Below are positions 25,080 to 37,199 of a stretch of DNA of 64,000 nucleotides, piece by piece. Position 1 is the first letter of the stretch; each line of letters starts with the position of its first letter. The notes below the pieces were generated by a model. The model did not search any database and was not told the origin of the DNA. It was given only the letters and a program-made list of their open reading frames with translations. The stretch comes from Azolla caroliniana (Eukaryota; Polypodiophyta), in NCBI GenBank assembly GCA_043228905.1, contig JBHGNT010000007.1, positions 6,944,001 to 7,008,000 of the forward strand, read 5' to 3'. The position numbers and the translations under genes are program-made.

Positions 25080-25515
25080 TTTGTTTGATAGCACTATTGG
25101 TGTTAACCAAGGATGCCCACTCTCCCCAACTCTATTTGGTCTATGCATTGATGAATTAGAATAAATGGTTGTCAAGTTTGTAAAGGAATAATGTGTTGAA
25201 GAAGTTGCCACTAGGAATGTTGTCATTATGCTTTTGCTATATGTGGATGATGTAGTGCTTTTTGCAAATACTATAGGAAATGCACAAAAGCTTATGAAGG
25301 CATTGGAAAAAATTTGCATGCACACTAAATTATGTGTCAATAGCTCTAAAACAAAGATTATGCCTGTGAAGAGCCAAAAAGAGGTAAACCATGCATTATG
25401 TACAATAAGGAGCCACTTGAATGTGTGGAAAGCTTCAAATATCTTGGCCTTGAAGTCCCTTCAAATCATAGGTCATATTTGACCTCCGAATATGATAATA
25501 GAATATATCTATCTA
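25080..25515 (+). pseudogene. LINE reverse transcriptase fragment with YVDD box and 3' tail
   Basis: The translation reads GVNQGCPLSPTLFGLCIDELE, a stop, then LLLYVDDVVLFANT (YVDD near 25240) and VNSSKTKIMPVKSQ. This is the palm of a LINE reverse transcriptase of the same subfamily as the piece at 7780-8420. At 25471 it passes abruptly into GGTCATATTTGACC and an ATCT-repeat tail, so the rest of the ORF is deleted and a 3' terminus is attached. Confidence 0.85.
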
Positions 25516-25916
25516 TCTATCTCTCTTTGGTAAAAGCACACAATTATATTAATTGAATATACAATCCACTTGTGACAACACTTCTTAGTCTCTTCTACTT
25601 ATTTATCCTATGTAGGGAGAGGGATGTCTTGTAATGCCACTAGGGAACCTAAATATGCACTTGACAAAATGATCCCCACATGCTCTAACATCCAAAAATT
25701 CTACATAAGGATATCTTTGATCTTCTTCATATAGGCTTTCACCTCAATGTCTACTATCAAACATGAAAGCATTACGCATATATCCAATTGTGTCGCAGTC
25801 CCCAACATTATAAAATTTGGAAGAATATCTCCATCTCGTCATTTGAACCATTTTGAACATATTGAGAACAAAACCCATTGTTGAGGCCTCAAATAACAAT
25901 GGGTTAAAAACTCACC

Positions 25917-25948
<32 letters not shown>

Positions 25949-25950
25949 AG
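25516..25950. other. spacer ending in a CT microsatellite
   Basis: No coding sequence is recognised. A CT repeat of about 28 bp lies at 25920-25948. Confidence 0.45.
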
Positions 25951-26130
25951 ATGTTGGGCTCCCAAACAACTCGACATGGAGTAGAAACGATTAAGAAGAT
26001 AAGGGAACGTGAGCTATGCCGACTAGAAGCTATGGTTGGGGTACCTTCTACATTAGGACCACGGGGGGCCACATCCACATTGAAAACCTTTGACCTCCCG
26101 CTTCTTTTCGAGAGACTTGGATGGAAATGA
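25951..26130 (+). pseudogene. short ORF fragment of an unidentified element
   Basis: The sixty codons from MLGSQTTRHGVETIKK to FERLGWK, then a stop, look coding in composition (few low-complexity runs, mixed charge). They are followed directly by a LINE-type 3' untranslated region. I do not recognise the domain. The most likely reading is the C-terminal end of a LINE or related ORF, preserved next to its 3' tail. Confidence 0.35.
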
Positions 26131-26350
26131 AACAAGGCCTAGTATAAAGCCATTTCATTGTAGAACATGTTTGTTATTTTACTAGAACTATTTAGCTTAT
26201 GCTCTATTTTTATTTTATTTTATTTTCACTTTCAATGAATGGGTAAATATCCCATTATGTTGTAAACCAATCGTCTTATGGGCTGGCCAATTTTGGCCTT
26301 AGAAGACGTTAATATATCTTTCTTTCTTTTCTTTCTCTCTCCTCAAGTTC
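26131..26350 (+). repeat. LINE 3' untranslated region and tail
   Basis: The T-rich sequence passes into GGGCTGGCCAATTTTGGCC (26281-26299, an imperfect hairpin), then AGAAGACGTTAATATATC and a TTTC-repeat tail. The AAGACGTTAATATATCTTTC part matches the copy at 7287-7310 exactly. Confidence 0.65.
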
Positions 26351-26379
26351 AATCCTCGTCACGGGGCTAGGGCACCCCC

Positions 26380-26713
26380 GTGGATGTTAAAAATAAATAC
26401 TCTATATGTATGTATATATATACACGTCGTATGTATCGTGACATGTTCAAGTTCCGTCATGAGGAGACTGATTCAATAGAGTTTCTCTTGTTTGTGATGA
26501 TGAAGATGTCCGGGCAAAGCCAAACTATAATAATAATAATAATAATAAGGCATAGACAGTGTGAAACCATGAACGACCCCTCAAAGGTTTTCTAATCTCA
26601 TTGCCAAACCCTAATTTTCGACGCAGTCTGTCTGTGTATCTGCTTGCTTTGTGTTGGTGCAGAAGACAGAGAAGGAGAAGTAGACAGACAGACAGACAGA
26701 CAGACAGAGAAGG
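26380..26713 (+). promoter_or_regulatory. RPS29 upstream region with microsatellites
   Basis: TATATATAC at about 26413-26422 could serve as a TATA element. A TAA repeat lies at 26528-26549 and a GACA repeat at 26682-26708 ends just before the start codon, so it is probably transcribed in the 5' leader. Transcription start is inferred, not seen. Confidence 0.35.
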
Positions 26714-28769
26714 ATGGGCCACGCAGCTGTATGGAACTCCCACCCAAAGAAGTATGGCGCTGGTTCTCGTGCCTGGTATGTATCTCTCTTTACCTCTTTA
26801 CATCTCTCTGACTTGCATGAACACAGAGCCTTGCTATTCTTTTTCTGCGTAAATTTTTGCCGTAGCAGCACTCGAAACACAACGCTGTCTTTGTTTTTTT
26901 GCTTATGATTCCGCTTGTCTCAATTTGGTTTCGATTCGTGTTAAGTCTCCCTCCTTTGGAACATATACACACGGAACGTATTATTCTTTCCCGTGGATTT
27001 ATCCATAGGTAGCTTATGTTTTAACCTGTTTTTGTTTGCCTATTTGATATGCTTCGTTAGTTTTCTGTGCAAAATTTCCGCTTTGTGACCAAATGGGATC
27101 CGATAATACCGTATTGGCTCTTTATCCCATACGATAGTAGCTTCCTTTCTACACGTTTGTTTCGTACACATTGCTCATAAGACTCATTGTTTGTGAAAAT
27201 TTGGCAGTTTTTGTTAGAAATTTCTTACAATATATGTCGACTGTAACTCCTCAATGTGTATACAGTAGGAAAATATGCATTTGAATTTTGGTGTACATGC
27301 ATATTGATGTTTATCTAGTGTATTTTCCCTCTTTCAATCAAGGTGTTTATTTTAGAATCAAAATGTGTTCCTGAGTCATACGAGATGATTCCTCTGAAAC
27401 GTATTCTGTCTCTTCATTTTATTTTTCTGCTGTCATTTTTCTTTGTTTATTTCTGCCTTTTTTTTATTTGTCTATAAAGATCGCTGATAACACATAATGC
27501 AAGCTGTGTGAAAAATTTCACTGCTCTTTCTTACTGTTGCTGTTCATCCGCAGCATTTTTTGTCTTTCCTCTGCTTTAACACTACTTTCCACTCTAACGT
27601 CTTCATTCTCCTGCTAGCCAAGTGGTATTATTGTCTATGCAATTGATGTGTAAAGAATTGTTGATTTTTTAAACTTTCCTTTTATCCTTTGATGGTTGGA
27701 TATTTGAACCTTTTTACTGCTGATTTGTTATACATCCTAGGATTTGTTTAGTTATCTGAAGGTCTAATTCTACTTATGTCAACCCTTACTTCCAATGTTT
27801 TTGGTTCGTTTTGGGTGATTAAATAATTCTATCCTTATGCTACTGGGCCATTACCTTCCATTATAAAGTATCAGTTGGTTCTATTTTTTTATTGTTTTGC
27901 TTTCTATTTTTGGTTTCCCATCGCTCAATATTTGCATTCTTCTGTTACTGATGGACATTGTGTCATTTCTAAAGTAACATGTCTCTGTACGTTTTTTCTT
28001 GTGTTTGTATTTATTACTGTCAAAATTTCATTTCTTACAGCTAATTATTCCTCTATATTGATCCTATTCTGCAGCCGAGTCTGTGGAAATGTGCATGGTC
28101 TTGTACGTAAGTACAACATCATGTGCTGCCGCCAGTGTTTTCGGATTTATTCTAAGGACATTGGATTTGTCAAGGTAAATTCTAGAGAAAACTCCAAAAT
28201 ACCCTGATATTTTGTTCTATTTAGAGAAATTATAAGTACTATCTGAGCAGTTATAGAAGTGCTATCCCCAATGATATATGCTAATTGAGTGATTATTTAT
28301 ATGGTGATTTCATCTCTTTTTCTCTTTTGGGGTTGAAATTTTAGAGGCACTTACGGAAGTAAAAAAAAACTTCAGTGTATTTCAGAGCTTTTCCATGTAA
28401 TCTATTATCACCCTCTGTAATCTATATTTCTTGAAACCTATTGTTTCCAATGTTCGGGGAAAGGAAGATATCAGTAATTCTCTAATATATTACATTTATG
28501 TGTTATTATATGGGTTGTATGAACAATAACAATTGTCAATTCATCTCTTTCTCTCAAATATGCCATCCTCTGTTTTGCTTTGGAATTGGATAAGGCAGTT
28601 TATGAAGGGGCACTTGGGGAGACAGAGAAAAACTGAGAGTCGTTACAGAGTTTATAAAATAAATTATATTATTTTCTTGTTATACCAAAGTCTTTACTAT
28701 TATTGCTTTCTTGTTGTCAACAGCTTAATAATTTTCTATCCTTCTGTTTTGTTTTTGCAGTATCGCTAA
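26714..28769 (+). CDS. RPS29: cytosolic 40S ribosomal protein S29 (uS14)
   Basis: Three exons: 26714-26775, 28075-28174 and 28761-28769. They give 171 nt, 56 residues plus stop, the normal length of the family. The protein is a small component of the 40S head. It starts [15 protein letters not shown] and carries the four-cysteine zinc site C21-x2-C24 and C39-x2-C42 (CRVC and CCRQC), with the conserved KDIGF near the end and plant-type YR at the C-terminus. Splice sites are TG|GTATGT, TGCAG|CCG, AAG|GTAAAT and TTGCAG|TAT. The last exon has only three codons. Intron 1 (1.3 kb) lies in the cysteine codon of the first zinc pair. No damage is visible, so it is presumably expressed. Confidence 0.97.
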
Positions 28770-29759
28770 AAGGTAAAGATGTGAGGAGAATTTGACTACG
28801 CCAGTATGCAGTTTTGTTTCGTTTTCTATTTAGTGTATGTGTTTGCAAGATCAAACCAGTATAAGATCGGATCATCATAATATCATTTATTGCTGAGTCT
28901 TGCATTTTACTGATTCTTCTTAAGTTACCATCTTTTTTATCTGAATTCAATACGTTAAGAGATTCATGTCTTATGATTGTCTATGTTCTATTCCGTGTTC
29001 CTATTTCCATTTGTTCTCTATGTGAAGATCTAATAATGGTCTGCATTGTTACATGAACATTAATGTTGTATATTTGTTAACAGTTAATTGATATATTTGC
29101 CTAGATAAGCAGTTTTAGAATTGTGCTAACATTAATATTATAGATTTGTTAAAGGCTGATTGATATATTTGTTCAAACTGCAGTATAGTTAATGTGTACA
29201 CTACACGAAATATCAAATATTTAGGACTATCGTTCTCATCATTATTTCCTGTGTTTGTTTTTTTGTTATAACGCATGATTAGTGTTTTCTAGTGTGTACT
29301 ATATTCTCTGCTTGGGGCATAAATATTAGGTTTGAGGTTTTTTCTGTTGTTTTCATTTTTATTTATACTATACTAGCTATATATTAAGTTTGAAGGCCCA
29401 CGTGAATTTCTTATTTATTCAGTTACCAGTATTTGTGTTTCAATTATCAAGGTTTAATGTGTTTTTTTGTTGGTCTTATTGTCATTTATACTATATTAGT
29501 TATATAATATTTTGGAAGGCCCACATAAATTTTTATTTATTTAGTTACCAGTATTTGTGTTTCAATTATCAAGGTCATGATATACTTCAACAGACTTGTA
29601 GTGTCAATCTCAATCTCCTGATTTTTTTAGTTTGTAATGGCCCTACTTTACTAGTATGCTATTTAGTCTAATGATTGTATTTCTTAGTTTCAAATGCCTA
29701 CTTTTGGACATTTGCTTTGTGGCATGTTGCACTTCTACACCATGTATGACCTTACTATA
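28770..29759. other. RPS29 3' flank with two small tandem duplications
   Basis: After the RPS29 stop there is AT-rich DNA without a gene. A unit of about 70 bp is duplicated around 29055-29190 (both parts share GATATATTTG), and one of about 120 bp around 29340-29573 (both share AGTTACCAGTATTTGTGTTT). Confidence 0.6.
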
Positions 29760-30170
29760 TGTGAAGCTATAAAGTACTCTCTCTCTCTTGGAGCTCTCAA
29801 GTGGTGCTATGAGGTATGTGATCTTTGATGGTAGAACTCCAGAGACTTAGGAGGATGACTTGGCAAGATGCTAAAATGTTAAAAATGCAATATTACATTG
29901 CAGATGATAACCCTCAATCAAGGCCCCAATACAAGGTAACAATGGTAGAATGTATGTAGTTGCATCCATTACACTCTTGGAGAGCCTTAGCATCTCTTCA
30001 AACTTGCTCACACAAGCTATGTGTTGGGGTAGCCTCTTGCCATAATCTCATCGAAATACGATGATATGAAATATGAAGATATGAAAGGTATGCAATGAAA
30101 ACCTAGTGAAGGATGATTATTAGTTATTGCATGCCCAATGTATAAAGTAATTTGTTAGAAATATGATGAC
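29760..30170 (+). pseudogene. LINE 3'-terminal coding fragment
   Basis: It is collinear with 11290-11630 of the long LINE copy: shared blocks include AGATGCTAAAATGTTAA, CTCACACAAGC and ATTAGTTATTGCATGC. Stops interrupt it throughout. The similarity ends at 30170, where a gypsy integrase fragment begins on the opposite strand, so this is a nested-insertion or rearrangement junction. Confidence 0.75.
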
Positions 30171-30610
30171 TCGCGCTTGATCTTCCCATTGTCTTTTGGA
30201 TTGTATGCCATGTTTAGTGTCAACCGTTCCAAGTTCTCCCCGATTGCAATCACTTGTCCTATGCACCCATACCTCCATAACACTTCTTCCAAGAGAAATT
30301 GGCATACGACAAAACATATTTTCCTCTGTAGTGTCGGACCTTCTACTTGGTATGTCAAATCCTCCTGAGCTAGCACCAAGTACTTCTTTTTTTCGATCTT
30401 GGTGGGCATTGCCTCGATGTTGACTATCCATTTGAAGTTGATTACCGGTGAGAATGTTAGATGCAGCTCGTCCTAGTGTTGAACTTCGGAGTAGATTTGA
30501 CATTTCCTGCAGCTTTCCTTGAACTTTGCTATGTCCTTGTATATACTCTTCCACCAATACTTTCGCTTGATCTTTGCAAATGTCACCCACATACCCTGAT
30601 GTCCAGCCTA
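30171..30610 (-). pseudogene. Ty3/gypsy integrase fragment
   Basis: Reading the minus strand from 30610: an ESCRKCQIYSE-like zinc-binding end, then MPTKIEKKKYLVLAQEDLTY, then a YGCIG core stretch, then NMAYNPKDNGKIKRE near 30190. These are the integrase zinc finger and catalytic core of a Ty3/gypsy polyprotein. The frame shifts at least once, and nothing of the C-terminal domain follows. The fragment is dead. Confidence 0.75.
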
Positions 30611-30959
30611 ACCGGTTTCCTGAAATTCTGACATTATCTGTTTTCATTGCTCTGTTGTATTGACTATCCGTAGTGGTATACCATGTTGTCTTCTTTTCTT
30701 TTCGTTTCTTACTTCCAAAAAAAGATACTACATTAGTATTAGAAAACGCCATTAGGCTAAACATACAAGATATACCACTGATCCCCTATGTTTTTCTAAA
30801 TTCTAACCATCGGCTTAAATAAACACTTTGGTGTTGAGTAGAACCACTCCACCTTATCAAAACGCCGTTTATAAAATATAACTATGTCCCAAATGGCATG
30901 AAACTCCACTTGCCTAAGCTCCGCTTAATGCGTATTACCTTTTATACTATCCAAAATCC

Positions 30960-31600
30960 CTCTGAGATTATGCACAATCTCTACAAATTCCCAAAATTAT
31001 TTGGGCATGTCTTTCAGTCACATTTTGAAATACCTTCAAACATCGAGCCTTCCAAATATACCAAATTGTAATACTACTTACCAATTGCCATATTTGAGGT
31101 TTATCAATTTGTATTTGTGGATTCAGAGGGGTCAATTTTTTTTCCATCAAACCGTGTCTCATCATAATAGCATCTGCAACCTCCTCCAGTTCATATACCA
31201 TCGGTTTATCATGTACCACCTCCCATAATATTGCACCCCATGTGTACACTGCTCTAGGATATATTGGAGTTAATAATTTTATGATTTGTTTCCATACGTC
31301 CAGAGCAAAACCACAACGCCACAAACAATGTTTAACAGTCTATATTACATCTGTATAGAAAGGGCACATCTTGTCTACATTTCCTTTTCGCCACCCATTA
31401 ACTGGTATAGCATTATGAACCAACAACCATAAAAAACAAACAATTTTCCTACTCATCTTTATACCCCCCATAACCATTTCCAAAATTGTTTAAGATGTTG
31501 TGGAGAAATTTCATTTCGTCTCCAAACAACATTTGCAATTGGTTCTTTCCATGATCTAGCACCTAATATTTTCCTACCAATCTTCATAGAATACTGAACG
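30960..31600 (-). pseudogene. LINE C-terminal zf-RVT-type fragment
   Basis: Translated pieces KIVCFLWLLVHNAIPVNGW, CPFYTD, HCLWRCGFALDVWKQI and then TIWYIWKARC match the zinc-binding (zf-RVT) region at the end of many plant LINE polyproteins. There is at least one stop just before WRCGFA. No reverse transcriptase precedes it, so it is an isolated 3' piece. The 118-codon frame at 30968-31324 belongs to it. Confidence 0.75.
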
Positions 31601-31699
31601 AATGGCAAGCATTTCAGGTTATCTTGCACCCACACCTTCCAATACAGTTCTCCAAGATCTATCTTGTCTTTTCGGCTCCCTCCAAAAATTTAATCCATT

Positions 31700-32900
31700 G
31701 TTGAGGAAGAACTTCTGGACTTGTCACTTCTTCCTCCGAATCTCGCCTCTCTTTTCCTTGTTGTCCGATGATTCCTTGATATCTTGTAGTGCTTTCCCGA
31801 TCAACGAGCTTTTTCCTTCGTATTCGTGTTCTTGGAATTCTTGGATTATGTTCACCTGCGATGTGTGTTCCAAAGTAAAGTAGTCTTCGGAAACTTCTTC
31901 ATTTGTTGGATCGAGGGTGGGATGACCGAGTCAGAATCGGCCTTCTCAGGAGGACGTGAAACTGAATTGACCTTCATAGTTGGGTGTGAGCATCTCGGCT
32001 CGCTAAATGTGATCGAGCGATTGCACCAATCCACTATTGGATTGTGTGCCTCCAAACACGATAGTCCTAAGATGATCGGATGTCGAGGAGATGCGATGAG
32101 GTAAATGGGGAGGTCCTCTTGGTGGGAGCCCACATGAAGCCCTAATGGGATTGTAATATGGGTAATTGCTCTTTACGAGATGACTCGCCCATCAATGGCT
32201 TCAACGGGAATGAGTTTTGAGAGGTAGACAACGGGTACCCTATGTGCTCGAGTGAATGCAACATCGATGAAGCAAGAAGACGCTCCAGAATCAAGTAAAG
32301 CGACCTACTGAATGGAACTGGAATTAAAAGAAGGGCATACCTCCAATGTGAAAGTGTCCGATGTTTCGGCAATGGAACCATGAGAATGTGGGTGACGAGA
32401 GACGTCCAATTGCATGGCTCCTACCACAACCGGACGATGTCGTTTTCTGGATGTTAGGGTCCATTGGCTCGATGGAATTGTGGGCGATTACTCTTAGGAC
32501 AATGGCGAAGGAGATGACCTTAGGCACCATAATACAGGCAGAAGCCATTAGCCTACCGATATTGTCGTTCGGCATTAGTCACTGGACGAAATCGGGCTTG
32601 ATCAATTTCCATTGGTACTTGAGCATCTGCCAAAGTAGGGGAGTGTGACGCAGTCGGCGGGAGTGATACATGGGGTTATACGACCGGGGCATGTCATGGA
32701 AGTGAATGAGGCGGACCCCAAGTTTGACGCTCTTCTTGGTGAAATTCAAAAAGACGATTATCACAATGGACTTCTTGTGAAATCTCTTGCGATAACAAGG
32801 TGGGCTCGGAAAGTTCAAGAGAAGATTCTTGACATTGCTCCGAGGGTCCCGCCTTCCTCGATGAGTTAGAGGTCACATTTGGAGAGACGGATCGACGACG
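31700..32900 (-). pseudogene. Ty3/gypsy gag-protease fragment
   Basis: The minus strand shows a degenerate CCHC-like knuckle (LCLYYGA...GHLLRHC) near 32520, then the aspartic protease with VALLDSGASSCFIDVAF (DSG at 32292-32284). The second protease block, ILGLSCLEAHNPIVDW, is at about 32060. Frameshifts separate these parts. The catalytic DSG is intact, but the polyprotein is broken. Reverse transcriptase does not follow; LINE sequence begins near 31700 instead. Confidence 0.75.
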
Positions 32901-33013
32901 TACATCCCGCACCAAGCTTTATGCACTCGAACAAGGTTCGCGTGCAACTTCTGTCTATGCTTCCGAATTCCGACAACTAGCATGTGACGTCAACGGGGAT
33001 GGTCAAGCTTTAG

Positions 33014-33240
33014 TTGATTGGTGTTGTTCACCTTGATTGCAATCTAGATGACACACATATTTATACAAGACTAGTTCTGAGATTGAATATCTCTAGAATA
33101 TACCTAAGAAATATCTCTAGAATATACCCGAGAAATATCTCTAGAATATATTTGTCTAGAATATACCATAGAATATATCTCGAATATACTAATTTAAGAC
33201 TAGAATATTCTGAATGTACTATATGCTAGACTATACAATA
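33014..33240. repeat. 24-bp tandem repeat inside an LTR-like relic
   Basis: AATATCTCTAGAATATAC recurs at 33086, 33110 and 33134 with period 24, followed by looser variants. Just before it, TTGTTCACCTTGATTG (about 33026) and TTTATACAAGAC (TATA-like) recur in diverged form at 36249-36300. The two sites look like remnants of related LTRs. Confidence 0.6.
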
Positions 33241-33359
33241 TTAAACCATACATAATTTATATGTAACTTCAGGGTTTTCAAATGGTTTATCTAATACTAA
33301 GTATTGGGTGTGTTATAGGTCAGAGCTTTGAGTCTAGATGTGACAATGTGAACCATCGG

Positions 33360-34015
33360 TTTGACTACGATGCATTTGAGGCTCGAGAATTTCCATCGTT
33401 ACCTACTTTTTAAGCAAATTGATGATCTTTGGAACATGTGTGCGGGGAACCGGAATCGACTTCAGATTCCATGGCACGTGATCGATTGTGAAGATCACCA
33501 TCGGCTCGACTTTCTTCGATCCACGCACCTGATTTCCCTTGGTGGGAATGCAAATGCCTTACCATGCTACTCCAACATCTCCCGGAATCGTTCCTCTTCA
33601 TTCGGTAAGAGGAACCCACCCACCAGTCCAGAGTTTCTTCTGGGTCTCATCCGTGAAGGTATGTCCGTTATCTACAGACTTTCGAATTGTTGGTTCATTT
33701 GAAACTTTTTTCACCTTTTGTTCGCTATTTGCGGGTAGTGGTCCCATGGCCAGTTTCACCGTTTTCTCCACGGTCTTATACTTCATGCAGACTAGCACAT
33801 CTTCTTTTCGGAGCACATCTGGCCCCATTCCTGCAATGATCTTGTATACTTCGATCGATTCCACCGTAACTATTCAGATTCCTTGCTCATTTGTACCCTC
33901 CATCTCTTCGAGCTTTTGTAGCGCGCTCCCAAAGAACACTTCCTCAACTATCCCCGTGATTTCTTCATTTTCTTTTATGATCGATGCATATCGTAGCTCA
34001 TCCTGCATTTTCTAG
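33360..34015 (-). pseudogene. Ty3/gypsy pol fragment between protease and RT
   Basis: The minus-strand frame 33864-33598 plus its upstream extension reads VEEVFFGSALQKLEEMEG, then SVDNGHTFTDETQKKLW, then VPLTEEERFREMLE, KAFAFPPREIRCVD and finally a CHGI piece where reverse transcriptase would start. I recognise this as the linker before reverse transcriptase in one class of Ty3/gypsy elements. It has several frame breaks. Protease sequence lies downstream on the same strand (32.3 kb), the wrong order for one element, so at least two elements are mixed here. Confidence 0.7.
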
Positions 34016-37000
34016 AGTTCTTTCTTCATTACTCCGGTCACGACCATATACGTAGATGCCCCATTTCGACTGATTCACTCTTGTATTGCTCTGAGAGTTT
34101 TCCTTTTACGTGGGGTATCAAGGTTCCTTGGATTATCACTATTCTTACACCTCACAAGGCATATACGTTATTCTAACACCTCACAGGGAAAATCATATAC
34201 TTTGTTCCATCCCTTAGTTACTGAACTTTTTGTTGCTACCTAGTTTGAGGCACACAATGAAGTTACTTTATTAGAGTTTATTGGAGTATATTTGTGTCAT
34301 TTTCCCACCGATTCATTATTGAGATGTGTCTTTTCGCCTCTCAGTTCAACCTTGTCTTCTTGATCGACAAATACAATTGGACTATGATTGCTCCACATAC
34401 AAAATGGTCATCTCTTTTAAGTATTTATTGCTTGATGTTCATAACCTTAGCTATTTGGCACATAGGCGTGTGACAAATATATATATATAATATGTATGTA
34501 TGTATGAATAATCATGTCTTGCCCTCACCTTTAGAAGAGAAACAATCGACATACATTGAATGTACATGTATACAATGACATATACATGTCGAAACATGAT
34601 GTGAGGACGTGGTAACGAATGCTCGTTTTTCTTATTTCTTATGTGTAATGTTGTACTTTTAAAATGGCTTATTTACATTAACTTAATGAAGGATAAATCC
34701 CCAAGAACATCTATTTATTTAAAAATTGATTTCAAAATGACAATATTTCTTTCTTGTGAGAAGAAATAATTCAAAAGCTAGGTTTGTTCAATTCATAGAA
34801 TATCATAATCATGCAATCTTTGACATGGATCATACATTTTGCGTTTGGGCATCAATGACACTTTTTTTCGACGTGGGTCACACATTATGCATTTGGCCCC
34901 TAGAAACACAAGGTTTTACATAACCAAGAAAGACAAACTGACAACTATGCATATACTTTTGTTTGGTCAACCGATGTTCTTTTGGAAACAAATGTTTTAT
35001 GTCTATCTTAGTACAACTTAGGATTATGTAATTTTGAACGAATTCTTTGCGAAAATGTGATAAAATAGTTGTGTATGGAGTAACATTGATTATACCCCTA
35101 CTATATTTTATGGCATGAAAATTACAAGTCTAATAAAACCGAGATAAAGACTAATAAGGGATACTTTTCTTAATTGTAGGTGTTCATAAGAAAAGGAAAA
35201 CGCAAATGTGAAATGTGCAAGTAAAGTTGGAACACAAGGGAAAAAGCTTGATCTAACCAGAGCATCACATGCTAATAATGTCGTCAAGTTCCATCAAACC
35301 AATCTATTTAAGCTTCTAACATTCCTTTGATAAGGTTGTATAGTAATGAGGTTCCTCTAATAAGATACGAGTAGGATATATGTGTATTATACTCTATTAG
35401 TTTGCATGATGGTAAAGTAGTTCGGCTTAAAATTCTAGAAAAATCTCACCTTAGCAATGTGCATCATCATGGTTGACCAATATCAAAGTCTTAAGCATCA
35501 ACGTTAAAATATCCCTTGAACATTTTGGCAATTTGTTTGGGGGTGGTTTTGACAAAATCAATATTGCCCCATAAAAAGGGGCACATTATAGTATTTTTTT
35601 GATCCTAATGAAGAAAATATGTTTATGCATCTTTGTAGTTTTTTTTGTTCGATGAGAAAATGGAACTTTGTTTTATAATTGCAAGTTGTTAATTGAGATT
35701 TTTTTGGAATATTACTCCTACATGCAAGTATCCTCTTTTCTTTGGCACTATGTCCTACAAGTCACTTTCGTTAAGTAATATGGTTTATATAAAGAAAATT
35801 ATTATACTTTTGAGTGCAATGATACAATAATGTTATGCATGAATAACATTATTTCATATTTTGTGAATGTATCAATACATAGATGAGTAATATTATATGA
35901 GCTAAAAGATCACACTAAAAATGTCCCAGCATTGTTATTACACAAGTCTTGCTTCATTTAAATAGCCTTATCTTTAGAAAGATAAATAATCATTGTGAAT
36001 TGTGTCTACTAGTTTTCATTTTTCTAGTAATTAATTGACAACTCCTACGGTAGCAACATGACAACTTGAACCAACCATTATTGACCATGTTGGTTTCTTC
36101 TCTTTAGTTTATCTGCAGTACTAAACAATAGAGGGATAAGGATTTTGAGAGTATCGATAGATCAAAAAGAATGAAGGACACAAGATATTGGGAGACAAGA
36201 GAAGATATTGAGCTCAAAGAGAATGAATTGTACTTATGATTCTATAACTAGTGTTGTTCACCTTGATTGGGATAAAGATGTCGTATTTATACACATTCCT
36301 AAGTATTGAAACATCTTGTCATGTAAACACATGATGTGTGGAGATGCATTGGTTATGACCCTTGGTTATGACATGGGAGGTTGGAGGTTTGATTCCTAAT
36401 GTGACGTTATCCTCCCTTTAAGGCCAACCTCCAAAACTTTGTTTTGACTTCGGCCTGTGTGGATATTGTTGATGGAAATTGTGGATTACATCAACAACAT
36501 TCTTTAAATTCTTGGTTGGATCCCATGTTGCGTCCGAGATGGGGTACCCTTTCCACAAAACAAGGTATCGAAGTTGTTAATGGAGGCAAGAGTTGAGTAT
36601 CCTCTTGACCTTATATTCCTCCCCTATTGACTACGAGATTGGTGGTGGAGGAGAAGAATAGAATGCTAGAATGGTTTGTAGAACTATCCAAAGAATTCCA
36701 GAATCACAAAGCTATAAATATGTGAGTATCTTATCATAGTTGTATGATGTGTCGAGATGTTTTGGCTATGACCCTTGGGTATGAAATGTGAGGTTATAAA
36801 GACATCATAGACATCATAAAGACTCTCTCGATCCCCGTCTTTCATAAATAATATATAATTATAACTAGGAGACATCACAAATGGTTACCAAACAAACCTA
36901 ATCCTAGCTTATTTATAAGTCGCCACTCATAAGAATGTTTTGCCCCTATTCTCAATATGTTTGGAGTAAAATAACATCATGATTAACATCAACCCTATCA

Positions 37001-37190
37001 TCTATAATATTTGGCTCACTAACATCATCATGTTTTTTGTCTCTTGAGACAAATCATCTCCATGTGGCATCATCAATGGTAGGACCCGATTCACAATCTT
37101 TTAGACTACGATTTATTGGGGGTTTGATCTTTTTTTTTTCCATAAAAGACTCTTTCCATTAGTTATAAAAATTTATATATGAGAATGTTA
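34016..37190. other. AT-rich repeat debris, no gene
   Basis: No reading frame above 65 codons looks coding. 36247-36440 is a second LTR-like relic sharing TTGTTCACCTTGATTG and a TATTTATACA box with 33026-33070. The phrase GCTATGACCCTTGG recurs in variant form at about 36354 and 36766. The rest is unclassified. Confidence 0.5.
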
Positions 37191-37199
37191 TATACAAAT

